Positions 16,462 to 24,970 are shown, numbered from the stretch's first letter. The stretch is 56,165 bases of DNA from VAUL01 sp964603155 (GCA_964603155.1 CAZRTZ010000009.1:1-56165), one strand, 5' to 3'. Numbers and translations are program-made. Notes: generated from the sequence alone by a model not told the origin.

Positions 16462-18063
16462 TCAGAACGTCCCGAAAGTGTAGCGTTTCTTCATCTTGTT
16501 GCGCAAATAGATGGCGATGCTGCTCATAATCAGGACGATCAGCACCAGCAGCAGGGTGGTCACGAACACCATCGGCTTGGCGGCTTCGACATTCGGCGAC
16601 TGAAAGCCGATGTCAAAGATGTGGAAGCCAAGGTGCATGAACTTGCGGTCGAGATGGAGAAACGGAAAGTTACCGTCGAGCGGCAGAGACGGTGCCAGTT
16701 TGACCACCCCGGTGATCATCAGCGGCGCCACTTCGCCGGCGGCGCGGGCCATGGCCAGAATCAGTCCGGTCATGATCCCGGGAGAGGCCATTGGCAACAG
16801 GATGCGGGTCAGCGTCTGGAATTTGGTGGAACCGAGAGCCAGCGACCCTTCGCGGATCTCGCGGGGGATGGCGCCAAGGGCCTCCTCTGTGGCGACGATC
16901 ACCACCGGCACCGTCAGCAGAGCGAGGGTCAGACTGGCCCAGAGCAGGCCGCCGGTCCCGAAAGTCGGCGTCGGTAAAAGTTCCGGAAAAAAGAGTTTGT
17001 CGAGCGTCCCGCCAACTCCATAGACAAAGAAGCCAAGCCCGAAGATTCCGTAGACAATCGAGGGGATTCCCGCCAGGTTGTTGACGGCAATCCTGACCAG
17101 GCGGACGATCACGCCGTCGCGGGCATACTCTTTCAGGTAGATGGCGGCAATTACGCCGAGCGGGAAGCTGAACAGGCTCATGACGAAGATCAGCATGATC
17201 GTGCCGAAGATCGCCGGGAACAGGCCCCCTTCGGTATTGGCCTCGCGGGGTTCTTCAGTGAGAAGTTCCACAAGCTTGCCCAGATAGAACCGGATTTTCT
17301 CCCCGACCGTCATGGCGTTCGGCCGGTAGACACGGACGATGTCGGCCAACCGGAACTCCTTGGTGCGCCCGTTGCTGTCGGCAAAGACCGCCGTGTAGGC
17401 GCCGAGACGGATTCTGTCGGCCTCCTGTCGACCCATGACGCGCTTGAAGTCATCATCCAGGATGGTTTTCTGCCGTTCCAATTCGGTGATTCGGGGGTCG
17501 GCGGCGGCAATGCCCGCAAAGGTCAACTTGAGAAGTTTGTGCCGGACCTGTTCGGCACGATAACTGAGGAGGGAGAGTTCCTCGTCGGCCTCGAGAAGCG
17601 TTCTCTGCAGGGCGCGCAGCCGGTTTTGCGCGTCCAACATGGCCGACAGAGGATCCAGCCCGGCCGTCTGGCCGGCGAGGTCGCCCAGCTTGACCTCGAC
17701 CAGACGGCCGAAGAAGTTGCCGTACTCCATCCGTTCGAGTGCAACTATCTCTGCCGGCCGGCTTTCGCTGACGATCTCGACTTCGTCGACCCACCGGAAA
17801 TCCAGACCGTACAGGTCGCGGTTACCAACCTTATACTGGCGACGGAAGCCTTCGCCATTGGCGGCCGGTTCGCGCTTGATCGGTTCGCCGACCAGCCGGC
17901 TGCCGTCCTTGAGCTCGAGTTGGTCAAGATCGGACGGCCAGAACACGCCAAGGCCGTTAACCATGACCACCACAATCAGAGTGAACGCGATCAGCAGGGT
18001 GGTGGCCAGGGCGGCGGCCGTCCCCCATACGCACGGTTCGCCGATGCGCCAGTATTTGTTCAT
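16462..18063 (-). CDS. pstA: Phosphate ABC transporter permease PstA, long form
   Basis: A 533-residue permease, about 240 longer than typical PstA. The C-terminal half (from about residue 250) is the normal six-helix MetI-like domain with the coupling loop EALGAIPREIREGSLALGSTKFQ. The extra N-terminal part has one membrane helix (about residues 15-38) and a soluble insert rich in heptad-like helices (about residues 130-200, LEADEELSLLSYRAEQ onward), probably periplasmic. The start ATG at 18063 directly follows the pstC stop. Long PstA/PstC pairs occur in marine and deltaproteobacterial genomes; the function of the insert is unknown. Confidence 0.93.
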   Translation of the reverse strand: MNKYWRIGEPCVWGTAAALATTLLIAFTLIVVVMVNGLGVFWPSDLDQLELKDGSRLVGEPIKREPAANGEGFRRQYKVGNRDLYGLDFRWVDEVEIVSESRPAEIVALERMEYGNFFGRLVEVKLGDLAGQTAGLDPLSAMLDAQNRLRALQRTLLEADEELSLLSYRAEQVRHKLLKLTFAGIAAADPRITELERQKTILDDDFKRVMGRQEADRIRLGAYTAVFADSNGRTKEFRLADIVRVYRPNAMTVGEKIRFYLGKLVELLTEEPREANTEGGLFPAIFGTIMLIFVMSLFSFPLGVIAAIYLKEYARDGVIVRLVRIAVNNLAGIPSIVYGIFGLGFFVYGVGGTLDKLFFPELLPTPTFGTGGLLWASLTLALLTVPVVIVATEEALGAIPREIREGSLALGSTKFQTLTRILLPMASPGIMTGLILAMARAAGEVAPLMITGVVKLAPSLPLDGNFPFLHLDRKFMHLGFHIFDIGFQSPNVEAAKPMVFVTTLLLVLIVLIMSSIAIYLRNKMKKRYTFGTF

Positions 18064-18065
18064 GG

Positions 18066-20303
18066 TCAGAACCGTCCGTATTTCTTGCGCAGCCGCTGGC
18101 GCACCAGTTCGGCCACGGTGTTGACCACAAAGGTCATCAGAAAGAGGATCACCGCCGAGAGGAACAGCACCCGATAGAGGGTGCCACCGTGCGGTGCCTC
18201 GGGGATCTCTACGGCGATGTTGGCCGACAACGGCCGCATGCCGTTGAACGGGCTCCAGTCGATGATCGGCGTGTTGCCGGTCGCCATCAGCACGATCATC
18301 GTCTCGCCGACGGCGCGGCCGAAACCGATCATGGCGCCGGCGAAGATGCCGGGGCTGGCCGAAGGAAGGATCACCCGCCACACGGTCTGCCAGCGGCTGG
18401 CGCCGCAGGCCAGCGAAGCAGCCTTGAGGGCCGGCGGCACGTTGGACAGGGAGTCCTCGGCGATGGTGAAGATGATCGGGATCACCGCGAAGCCCATGCC
18501 GAAGGCGATGATGATGCAGTTGCGCGGATCGTAGCGGGTGTTCATCTCCTCGAACAGCCACTGTTTGAAATTGCCGGCGAAAAACCAGCTCTCGAGCTGC
18601 GGGCCCAGCACGCAGGCTGCAGCCACCGCCAGCAACAGGACCGGGGCCACTGCCAGGAATTCATAGCCACGCTCGACCCGTTTCAGCACCGTGCGCTCAC
18701 GCAGCCCCTGCCAGAGAACGATGGCCAGGAGCAGGCAGATCGGCACCATGACAATGCTGAGGAAAACCGCCCCGAGGGATCGCTCGATGATCGGCGCCAG
18801 CCACAGCGCTGCCAAAAAACCGATGATAACGGTCGGGATGGCCGCCATGACCTCAATGGCCGGCTTGATCACGGCCCGCACCCGCGGCCGGCAGAACTGA
18901 CTGGTGTAGATCGCCCCGAACAGCGCCAGCGGCACCGCGAAGAGCATCGCGTAGAAGGTCCCCTTCAGGGTGCCGAAGATCAGTGGTGCCAGGCTCATCT
19001 TCGGCTCGAAATCGTCGTTCCCCGACGAAGATTGCCAGACTTGGGCCGGCTCATCGTACCCCTCGTACCAGACCTTGCCGAAGAGCGTCTTCCAACTGAC
19101 CTCGGGGTGGGGATTGCTGATTTTCCAGAGAATCACACGGTTGTCGGTCGTCAGGCCAATCAGACCGTCGCCCCGGGTCGAGAGCGCATACTGGGTCAGC
19201 GGCTGGTTATTGCCGAACGTGAGCAGGTGCCGCTCGCTGGTCATGTGGTCGAGGTGCAGAACGCCGTCCTCCCCCAGGCTGAGCAGCGATTTGTCACGCG
19301 GCGATGGCTGCACGGCAACGACCCGGGCGTGGTGGTTCGACAGGTCGTGAATCCGCTGCAGGGATTTTTGCGGGCTGGTCGTATCACCGCGCACCGGGAA
19401 CCAAACACTCACCTGGCCGGAGGCATCCCCCACGGCCAGAGAATAATCGCCGAAGACCAGGGTCAAGGCGGTGATGGCGCGACGGTCGGCAAAGGCCTGC
19501 ACCTCGTCGAGGGCTTCGGCGGAGCCCGGCTCCTCGAGGCTCCAGCGCAGCAGGTAGCCGTGTTCGGTACCGGCATAGAGCGTCTGGCCACGGCTATCGA
19601 GGGCCAGGGCTTTGACTGCCCCGTAGCTGCCGATGGCAAGCACTTGATGGTGCCGCTGTTCGCTGACCTCTCCGGAAAGCGTTTCCGTGGTGATCCGCTG
19701 GGTGACCGTCAGACGGCCATTGTCAAGCAGGTCGATGCGCGTGCCTCGGCCGTCCTCGGAAAGGCGGGCGAGCGAGCGAACCGCAGTGCCGGTGTCGGGT
19801 GGCGCGAAAGTGGCCTGACGCTGAACGGTGTGTTTGATGGTGCGCCGGTTGCCGTCCCCCGCATCGAAGGTTGGGCGAAACCCGACTGTTTCGATAGTCA
19901 GGCTGCCGTCAGCCCAGAGCAACCCATACTGCAGCCGCCCATGGGCATCAACGGCCCGCAGCGGCTGCGCCGCATTGCCTGGCGGCGGTGCCGCATAAAC
20001 ATCAATGGCCGCGCCCTGCTGGGTTTCAAAAAAGTGAAAGCGGCCATTGGCGTCGAGGTAGTAGCCGGTTTCGAGGTATTCGTCGATCCCGATGGCCCGG
20101 ACCTCTTCGGTCCGGCTTACACCGGGGAGAGGGAACTTCGCATAAAGCTCCTCCTCCGCGCCCCTGAACAGCGGCAGGGTGACGTTGGCGATCTGCAGCA
20201 GGATGAAGACCACGCTGAAGATCACCAGCATGCCGCCTCCGGTGATAACCCAGCGGGCAATGCGATCGTTGCGCCTGACGCGGCGGCGATATCGTTCGTT
20301 CAT
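18066..20303 (-). CDS. pstC: Phosphate ABC transporter permease PstC, long form with beta-propeller-like insert
   Basis: A 745-residue permease, over twice the length of E. coli PstC. After one N-terminal membrane helix (about residues 18-45) comes a roughly 370-residue soluble region with repeated WD40-like strands (for example LDSRGQTLYAGTEHGYLLRW and LALVFGDYSLAVGDASGQVSVW-like blades), likely a periplasmic beta-propeller. The C-terminal part (about residue 455 on) is the MetI-type permease with coupling loop EDSLSNVPPALKAASLACGASRWQ split over helices. It pairs with long PstA downstream. The blade assignment is my reading and the ligand of the propeller is unknown. Confidence 0.93.
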   Translation of the reverse strand: MNERYRRRVRRNDRIARWVITGGGMLVIFSVVFILLQIANVTLPLFRGAEEELYAKFPLPGVSRTEEVRAIGIDEYLETGYYLDANGRFHFFETQQGAAIDVYAAPPPGNAAQPLRAVDAHGRLQYGLLWADGSLTIETVGFRPTFDAGDGNRRTIKHTVQRQATFAPPDTGTAVRSLARLSEDGRGTRIDLLDNGRLTVTQRITTETLSGEVSEQRHHQVLAIGSYGAVKALALDSRGQTLYAGTEHGYLLRWSLEEPGSAEALDEVQAFADRRAITALTLVFGDYSLAVGDASGQVSVWFPVRGDTTSPQKSLQRIHDLSNHHARVVAVQPSPRDKSLLSLGEDGVLHLDHMTSERHLLTFGNNQPLTQYALSTRGDGLIGLTTDNRVILWKISNPHPEVSWKTLFGKVWYEGYDEPAQVWQSSSGNDDFEPKMSLAPLIFGTLKGTFYAMLFAVPLALFGAIYTSQFCRPRVRAVIKPAIEVMAAIPTVIIGFLAALWLAPIIERSLGAVFLSIVMVPICLLLAIVLWQGLRERTVLKRVERGYEFLAVAPVLLLAVAAACVLGPQLESWFFAGNFKQWLFEEMNTRYDPRNCIIIAFGMGFAVIPIIFTIAEDSLSNVPPALKAASLACGASRWQTVWRVILPSASPGIFAGAMIGFGRAVGETMIVLMATGNTPIIDWSPFNGMRPLSANIAVEIPEAPHGGTLYRVLFLSAVILFLMTFVVNTVAELVRQRLRKKYGRF

Positions 20304-20330
20304 GCGGTCAAGTCCGTATCATGCGACAAA

Positions 20331-20364
20331 GCGAGGTCCCGCTCTCGCCAGAGCGGGACCTCGC
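20331..20364 (-). promoter_or_regulatory. Strong stem-loop between pstS and pstC
   Basis: A perfect 14-base inverted repeat, arms 20331-20344 and 20351-20364, around the 6-base loop, lies in the 91-base gap after pstS. It has no following T run, so it should not stop transcription fully. Stable hairpins after a binding-protein gene protect its 3' end from exonucleases and partly attenuate transcription, as known for malE-malF; that would give more PstS than permease. The role here is inference from position. Confidence 0.75.
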
Positions 20365-20394
20365 CTTCAACCAGGCAAAGCTGGCGGGGTTCCC

Positions 20395-21372
20395 TTATTT
20401 GAGCAGTTCGAGTTGCTTGGCGGCGACGCTGGCAGTCAGCGGCAGGTAGCCGTCCTTGATCACGATTTCCTGCCCTTCCTTCGACAGCACGAAGGTCAGG
20501 AACTCCTTGATGACCGGCGGCAGCGGCTTGTTCGGCTCCTTGGCCACATAGATGTAGAGCATGCGCCCCAAGGGGTACTTCCCTTCGAGCACGTTCTCAT
20601 AGGTCGGCTCATAAGCCTTCTCGCCGTCCTTGTTAGCCAGAGCCAGGGCCTTGACACCGGAGGTCTTGTAGCCAATCCCGGAGTAGCCCATGCCGGCCTT
20701 GTCCTCGGTCACGCCGAGCACCACCGAAGCGGAGCCGGGCTGTTCCTTGACGGTGTCCTTGTAATCACCCTTGGCCAGGGCGTGCTCCTTGAAGTAGCCG
20801 TAGGTCCCGGAAGCCGAGTTGCGGCCGTAGAGGCTGATCGGCGCGCTGGCCAGGGCCCCTTTCAGACCGAGTTGTCCCCAGGTGGAAACATCCTGGGCCG
20901 CGCCGCCCTTGCGGGTCTTCGAGAAGATCGCATCGACCTGAGTCAGGGAGAGTTCGTCCAGCGGGTTGTCCTTGTGCACGTAAACAGCCAGGGAGTCAAG
21001 AGATACCCCGATGGCGGTCGGCTTGTAGCCGAACTTGGCTTCGAACGCCTCGATCTCCTGCTTCTTCATCATGCGCGACATCGGGCCGAGCTGGGAGGTC
21101 CCTTCGATCAGTGCGGGGGGGGCGGTGCTGGAGCCTTTCCCCTCAATCTGGATGTTGACGTTGGGATAGCTCTTGCGGAACCCTTCAGCCCACAGGGTCA
21201 TCAGGTTGTTGAGCGTGTCCGAGCCGACGCTGTTGAGGTTGCCGGAAACACCCTGCACCTTGGCATAGGCCGGGATCTTGGCATCGACCTTGACGTCTTC
21301 GGCCAGGGCCGGGGCGGCCAGCAGGCAGACGGCCAGCAGGCCGGCGAGCAGTTTTTTTGCATTGCTGATCAT
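20395..21372 (-). CDS. pstS: Phosphate ABC transporter substrate-binding protein PstS
   Basis: A 325-residue periplasmic protein with a signal peptide (MISNAKKLLAGLLAVCLLA, cleavage probably after ALA near residue 24). Phosphate-binding stretches are visible: NSVGSDTLNNL near the N-terminus, the basic SSTAPPALIEGTSQLGPMSR segment and RNSASGTYGYF. It captures phosphate in the periplasm for PstCAB. It is the first gene of the pst part of the operon and lies behind two arrays of putative Pho boxes (21477-21509 and 21581-21613) and before a strong stem-loop. Confidence 0.96.
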   Translation of the reverse strand: MISNAKKLLAGLLAVCLLAAPALAEDVKVDAKIPAYAKVQGVSGNLNSVGSDTLNNLMTLWAEGFRKSYPNVNIQIEGKGSSTAPPALIEGTSQLGPMSRMMKKQEIEAFEAKFGYKPTAIGVSLDSLAVYVHKDNPLDELSLTQVDAIFSKTRKGGAAQDVSTWGQLGLKGALASAPISLYGRNSASGTYGYFKEHALAKGDYKDTVKEQPGSASVVLGVTEDKAGMGYSGIGYKTSGVKALALANKDGEKAYEPTYENVLEGKYPLGRMLYIYVAKEPNKPLPPVIKEFLTFVLSKEGQEIVIKDGYLPLTASVAAKQLELLK

Positions 21373-21476
21373 TTTGTCTTTCTCCTTTTTTCGTTCTCTC
21401 TATGAGTGTGGTTTGTATGGGTCATTTCCGGCGAATCCGGACCACCCGAACTCCTTTATGGCTGGAAGCATCGGGG

Positions 21477-21509
21477 GTGTCGGTTAGCATTTGGTTAGCA
21501 GCCGGTGAG
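21477..21509 (-). promoter_or_regulatory. Putative PhoB box array, proximal, upstream of pstS
   Basis: Three half-sites with exact 11-base steps, read on the minus strand as CTAAC (21483-21487), CTAAC (21494-21498) and CTCAC (21505-21509), about 110-137 bases before the pstS start and in its direction. PhoB binds direct repeats spaced 11 bases; the E. coli half-site is CTGTCAT, so the local sequence would be a lineage variant. Assignment rests on spacing, position and recurrence at other phosphate genes. Confidence 0.7.
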
Positions 21510-21580
21510 AAGTTCGTATGTTGAACCCCGGCCGATGAAATCAATAAACCGTGCTGAACGACCGGCGAAGATATTATTTG

Positions 21581-21613
21581 CTTTTTGTTAGGGATTGGTT
21601 AGGGAGCGGTCAG
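21581..21613 (-). promoter_or_regulatory. Putative PhoB box array, distal, upstream of pstS
   Basis: Three minus-strand half-sites in 11-base steps: CTAAC (21587-21591), CTAAC (21598-21602) and CTGAC (21609-21613), spanning the phoR stop codon. Two triple arrays about 104 bases apart ahead of pstS would allow strong PhoB binding. Evidence is the periodic repeat itself. Confidence 0.68.
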
Positions 21614-23397
21614 GAATGATTAGACCGGTCCGGCAGCACAATGGTGAAGAGACTCCCTTCACCGGGGGTGCTGTCAACCCGGACCTGGCCGCCGTGAGCC
21701 TGGATGATGTGCTTGACGATCGCCAGACCAAGGCCGGTTCCTCCCTGCTTGCGGCTGCGGGCCTTGTCTACGCGGTAGAACCGCTCGAACAGGCGCGGCA
21801 GGTGTACCCGGTCAATCCCGCAGCCGAAATCACGCACCGTGATTTCCAGCCCGGCCGCCCCGGCGTGCGCGGCAAGCTGCACTTCTCCCCCGTCGTTGCT
21901 GTATTTGATGGCATTGTCGATCAGGTTGACCAGCGCCTGTTCCAGAAGCGGTGCGTTGGCCGGGCACTGTAAGCGCTCGTCACAGTCGATGGTGAGACGG
22001 ACCTGTTTGTCCCGCGCCTTGACCTGACAGGACTGCAAGGCACTCTGGATCACCTCGCCGATAGCCACCGGCGTCATGTTGATCCCGGCCTTTTCCTCAT
22101 CCTGCTCGATACGCGACAGCGCCAGCAGATCCTCGATAATCGCGTTGAGCCGGTCGGCCTGGCGGGCGATGATGTCGAGGAAGCGCGGCGCACTGTCGGC
22201 CTCGTCCATGGCCCCGCCAAGGAGCGTCTCCACCGAGCCCTTGATGGCCGTGATCGGGGTCTTCAACTCATGGGAGACGTTGGCCACGAAATCGCGACGA
22301 ATGTTCTCCAACCGCTGTAACCTGGTGATGTCGTTGAGCACCACCAGCACACCGATTTCCTCCCCGCGGGCATCTCGCAGCGGCGCCCCGTGGGTCTGCA
22401 GAAAGCGCTCCTCACCACGGATTGTCAGGCGCATCTCGGCTTCGATCGGGACCTTGCTCTGCAGGGCCCTGGCAATAAACTGCTGCAGGTCGGTTTTCCG
22501 CGAGACTTCCTGAATCCGCCGGCCGATGGCCGCATCGGCCTGAATGTCGAGCAGGCTGGCCGCCGCCTGGTTGATGCGCAGAATCTTTTCGTTGCGGTCG
22601 ATCGCCAGCACTCCTTCGATCATGCTGGCTAAAACGGCCTCCTGCTCGTTGCGCTGGCCGACCACGGTACGGATGCGCTCATCAAGCTGGGCCGCCATCT
22701 GGTTCATGGACGCGGCCAGTCCGGACAATTCCCTGTTGCGATAATGCGGTAGCCTGCGATCGAATTCACCGCGCGCAAAACGTTCTGCGCCGTCACGCAT
22801 TTCGGCCAGGGGGCTGGATATTTTCCGGGCTATCCACAGGCTGATCAGGGCAGCCCCCAGAGCAACGGCCAGAGCGATACCGACGCTCTGTGCGGCAGCG
22901 GTCTCCCTAATCCGGTCGATCCTGGCCAGAGACAGGGAGGCCCTGACACAGCCGGTGACCCGGCCGCTGTCGACCACCGGAACGGCGACATACATCATTT
23001 TCTGCTGCACGGTGTGGCTGAAGCGTGTCGACATGCCGACGGCCCCACCGAGCGCCGCGGAGATCTCAGGGCGCTCGGCATGGTTTTCCATCCGCCGCGG
23101 GTCTTCGCTGGTGTCGCCGAGCACCCGGCCGTCAGGGAGAATGACGGTCAGCCGGGTAAACGAAAGCGGGCCCAGGCGCTTGCATAACTCATCGATGCGG
23201 GCAGCTTCTTCGGGATGCAGGAATTGCTCGACCTGGGCAGCAACCAACCGGGCGCGCGCCTCCAGATCCTTGCGGGTCTGTTCAATATGGAACTGATCGA
23301 GGGCACGGGAGAAGAGCCAGGTCACCATCAGCAAGGCGCAGAGGGTGCTGGCGAGGAAGGGCAGCAGAAACTGCCAAACGAGTCGGTGCCGCATCAT
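21610..23397 (-). CDS. phoR: Phosphate regulon sensor histidine kinase PhoR
   Basis: A 595-residue membrane kinase: first membrane helix about residues 9-31, an extracytoplasmic region, second helix about 170-195, HAMP linker (ISSPLAEMRDGAERFARGEF), a PAS domain (about 250-355), HisKA with the phosphorylated His376 in VSHELKTPITAIKGS, and HATPase boxes NLIDNAIKYSNDGG, DFGCGI and GTGLGLAIVKHI. The large extracytoplasmic part is longer than in E. coli PhoR and is like the Geobacter/Gram-positive type. It phosphorylates PhoB under low phosphate. It follows phoB by 12 bases and precedes pstS. Confidence 0.94.
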   Translation of the reverse strand: MMRHRLVWQFLLPFLASTLCALLMVTWLFSRALDQFHIEQTRKDLEARARLVAAQVEQFLHPEEAARIDELCKRLGPLSFTRLTVILPDGRVLGDTSEDPRRMENHAERPEISAALGGAVGMSTRFSHTVQQKMMYVAVPVVDSGRVTGCVRASLSLARIDRIRETAAAQSVGIALAVALGAALISLWIARKISSPLAEMRDGAERFARGEFDRRLPHYRNRELSGLAASMNQMAAQLDERIRTVVGQRNEQEAVLASMIEGVLAIDRNEKILRINQAAASLLDIQADAAIGRRIQEVSRKTDLQQFIARALQSKVPIEAEMRLTIRGEERFLQTHGAPLRDARGEEIGVLVVLNDITRLQRLENIRRDFVANVSHELKTPITAIKGSVETLLGGAMDEADSAPRFLDIIARQADRLNAIIEDLLALSRIEQDEEKAGINMTPVAIGEVIQSALQSCQVKARDKQVRLTIDCDERLQCPANAPLLEQALVNLIDNAIKYSNDGGEVQLAAHAGAAGLEITVRDFGCGIDRVHLPRLFERFYRVDKARSRKQGGTGLGLAIVKHIIQAHGGQVRVDSTPGEGSLFTIVLPDRSNHS

Positions 23398-23409
23398 CTC
23401 ATTCGGACC

Positions 23410-24108
23410 TTATTCGGTTTCCTTGAAGCGGTAGCCGACGCCGCGCACGGTTTCGATATACTGGCCGCCATCCCCGAGCTTTTTGCGCAGACCGACGATC
23501 TGGACATCGACGGCCCGGTCAGTCACCGCATAGCCTTCACCGTGGATGGCATCGACGATCTGTGTGCGGGAGAAAACCCAGCCGGGGCGACTGGCCAGGA
23601 GAAGCAGGATGCGAAACTCCGTATAGGTCAGATCGACCGCTTCGCCATCGACCGTCACACGATTTCGCCCGGGGTGGATGAAAATGTTGAAAATCTGGAT
23701 CGGCTCCTCCTGCTCGAGCGGACTTTCCGTGCGCGCATTGCGGCGCAGCAGAGCACGCACCCGGGCGAGCAGCACCTGAGGGCTGAACGGTTTGGGAAGA
23801 TAGTCGTCGGCACCGAGTTCCAACCCCTGCACGATATCGGCTTCCTCGCCCTTGGCGGTCAGCATGATGACCGGGCAGTTCTTGGTATCCGGTGACTTGC
23901 GCAGGCGCCGGCAGACTTCCAGGCCGTCCATACCGGGGAGCATCAGGTCGAGTACAATGACGTCCGGCTGGAGGTCGCGGGCTTTCTGAAAGCCCTCTTC
24001 GCCGCACATGGCGCACTCGACGCGGAATCCGGCGCGCACCAGGTTGAAATGCACCAGGGCCAGGATATCCTCTTCGTCCTCGATGACCAGAATCTTCTCT
24101 TTGCTCAT
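23410..24108 (-). CDS. phoB: Phosphate regulon response regulator PhoB
   Basis: A 232-residue OmpR/PhoB-class regulator. The receiver domain (about residues 4-120) has the acidic pair EDEED, the phosphorylated Asp in VIVLDLMLPGMDG and the Lys of DDYLPKPFSP. The winged-helix output domain (about 132-230) ends VGLRKKLGDGGQYIETVRGVGYRFKE, the recognition helix and wing. It is the first gene of the phoBR-pstSCAB-phoU array and has its own pair of putative Pho half-sites 50-70 bases upstream, so autoregulation is likely. Confidence 0.96.
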   Translation of the reverse strand: MSKEKILVIEDEEDILALVHFNLVRAGFRVECAMCGEEGFQKARDLQPDVIVLDLMLPGMDGLEVCRRLRKSPDTKNCPVIMLTAKGEEADIVQGLELGADDYLPKPFSPQVLLARVRALLRRNARTESPLEQEEPIQIFNIFIHPGRNRVTVDGEAVDLTYTEFRILLLLASRPGWVFSRTQIVDAIHGEGYAVTDRAVDVQIVGLRKKLGDGGQYIETVRGVGYRFKETE

Positions 24109-24156
24109 GTCGTCGTGCCGTCCTCATTACTAGATGTCGGTCATCACCAATAACGG

Positions 24157-24178
24157 ACAATTGTTAGGATTGCGTGAG
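24157..24178 (-). promoter_or_regulatory. Putative PhoB box pair upstream of phoB
   Basis: Minus-strand half-sites CTAAC (24163-24167) and CTCAC (24174-24178) are exactly 11 bases apart, about 55-70 bases before the phoB start and in its direction. The same degenerate half-site and spacing occur upstream of pstS. This suggests positive autoregulation. Confidence 0.6.
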
Positions 24179-24243
24179 CATTCCCGCAACCCTGCAATTT
24201 TTCGTCGCCGTTGAGCAGCCACTACCGAGAAAATAACAGAGAG

Positions 24244-24265
24244 CTGACGGTTTGTTAACGAGGAT
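24244..24265 (+). promoter_or_regulatory. Putative PhoB box pair upstream of the 81-residue Cys-rich gene
   Basis: Plus-strand half-sites CTGAC (24244-24248) and TTAAC (24255-24259), 11 bases apart, lie about 60-75 bases before the ATG at 24318 and point toward it. Together with the oppositely directed pair for phoB it makes this spacer a divergent Pho-type control region. Confidence 0.55.
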
Positions 24266-24317
24266 CTTCAATTTATGTCAGCATCTAAGCTCTGACAACC
24301 AGACAAGGAGAGACCAA

Positions 24318-24563
24318 ATGACCGTCCCGCAAATTGCAACCACGCAGAAAACCTGTGACTCTCGGGAAAAATGCCCCTTCCTCGCCGACGATTGTGGTCA
24401 ATGCAAAGCAGCTCTGCTCAGATTCATGCCGGATTCCAGACAGCTCTACCACTACTGCTGCAGCGACGATTACGACGATTGCCCGGTATTTCTCGCCAAA
24501 GCTCTGCGCAGCAGTGCCCCGGTTGGGCATATCCGCGACATCGCCGCCTACTGCGAGAAATAA
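24318..24563 (+). CDS. Small eight-cysteine protein divergent from phoB
   Basis: An 81-residue soluble protein that I do not recognise. It has eight cysteines, at about residues 13, 19, 26, 29, 47, 48, 55 and 79, arranged as C-x5-C-x6-C-x2-C then CC-x6-C, which suggests metal or iron-sulfur binding. No signal peptide or membrane helix is present. AAGGAG lies eight bases before the ATG at 24318, which decides the start over an upstream in-frame codon. It is transcribed away from phoB behind a putative Pho-box pair, so a role in the phosphate response is a fair guess only. Confidence 0.7.
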   Translation: MTVPQIATTQKTCDSREKCPFLADDCGQCKAALLRFMPDSRQLYHYCCSDDYDDCPVFLAKALRSSAPVGHIRDIAAYCEK

Positions 24564-24639
24564 CCGGAAAAAACCTGGTATAATCCGGGAGAGGAATCCG
24601 CCCAGGTGCCGCCTGGACGCTCTTGGAACGGAGGTTCGC

Positions 24640-24837
24640 ATGTATCTTGCCAGAGACAAAAATCAGGATCTCTACCTGTTCAACGAACTCCCCCACCGCG
24701 GCAACGAGTGCTGGTGGGCGGAGTCGGGGGTCGACGGGACATATCTGAAACTCGACAAAAAGCTCTATCCCGAGGTTACCTGGGATTCGGAACCACTGCC
24801 GGCTCGACTGGTCCTGCATAAAGAACCCTCCGCATAG
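24640..24837 (+). CDS. Small conserved-looking hypothetical protein
   Basis: A 65-residue protein (MYLARDKNQDLYLFNELPHR onward) with alternating hydrophobic strands and two neighbouring tryptophans in NECWWAES, reading like a small beta-barrel or SH3-type fold. The start at 24640 has an upstream GGAG (24630-24633). A TATAAT hexamer at 24579-24584 could be its -10 box, but I see no matching -35. It lies 76 bases after the eight-cysteine gene on the same strand. Function unknown. Confidence 0.6.
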   Translation: MYLARDKNQDLYLFNELPHRGNECWWAESGVDGTYLKLDKKLYPEVTWDSEPLPARLVLHKEPSA

Positions 24838-24906
24838 CCCACAAGGCGACCCTGCACGCAGTTATCTGGTCGATCGGCAGCCGCATGACTGCCAAATCCC
24901 GAGACG

Positions 24907-24930
24907 AAAAAAACCCGCCTCATGGCGGGT
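24907..24930 (-). terminator. Rho-independent terminator after the PAP2 gene
   Basis: Stem ACCCGCC (24913-24919) and GGCGGGT (24924-24930) with loop TCAT, followed on the minus strand by seven Ts (24907-24913). It lies 40 bases after the PAP2 stop codon and marks the end of the minus-strand lipid operon. Confidence 0.85.
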
Positions 24931-24970
24931 ATCGCATTTCATCGCTTTGCCTCGCAACGGTAACGCTTCG

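Noticed and set aside
18064..18561. A longer pstA start extending 166 codons into pstC
   Set aside because: The extension is rich in Arg/His/Asp, shadows pstC codons and has no PstA similarity. The ATG at 18063 is directly after the pstC stop and begins a typical membrane segment.
18189..20402. A 737-residue open frame antisense to pstC
   Set aside because: It runs the full length of a well-supported pstC in reverse, is highly charged without domains, and stops at a region with no promoter.
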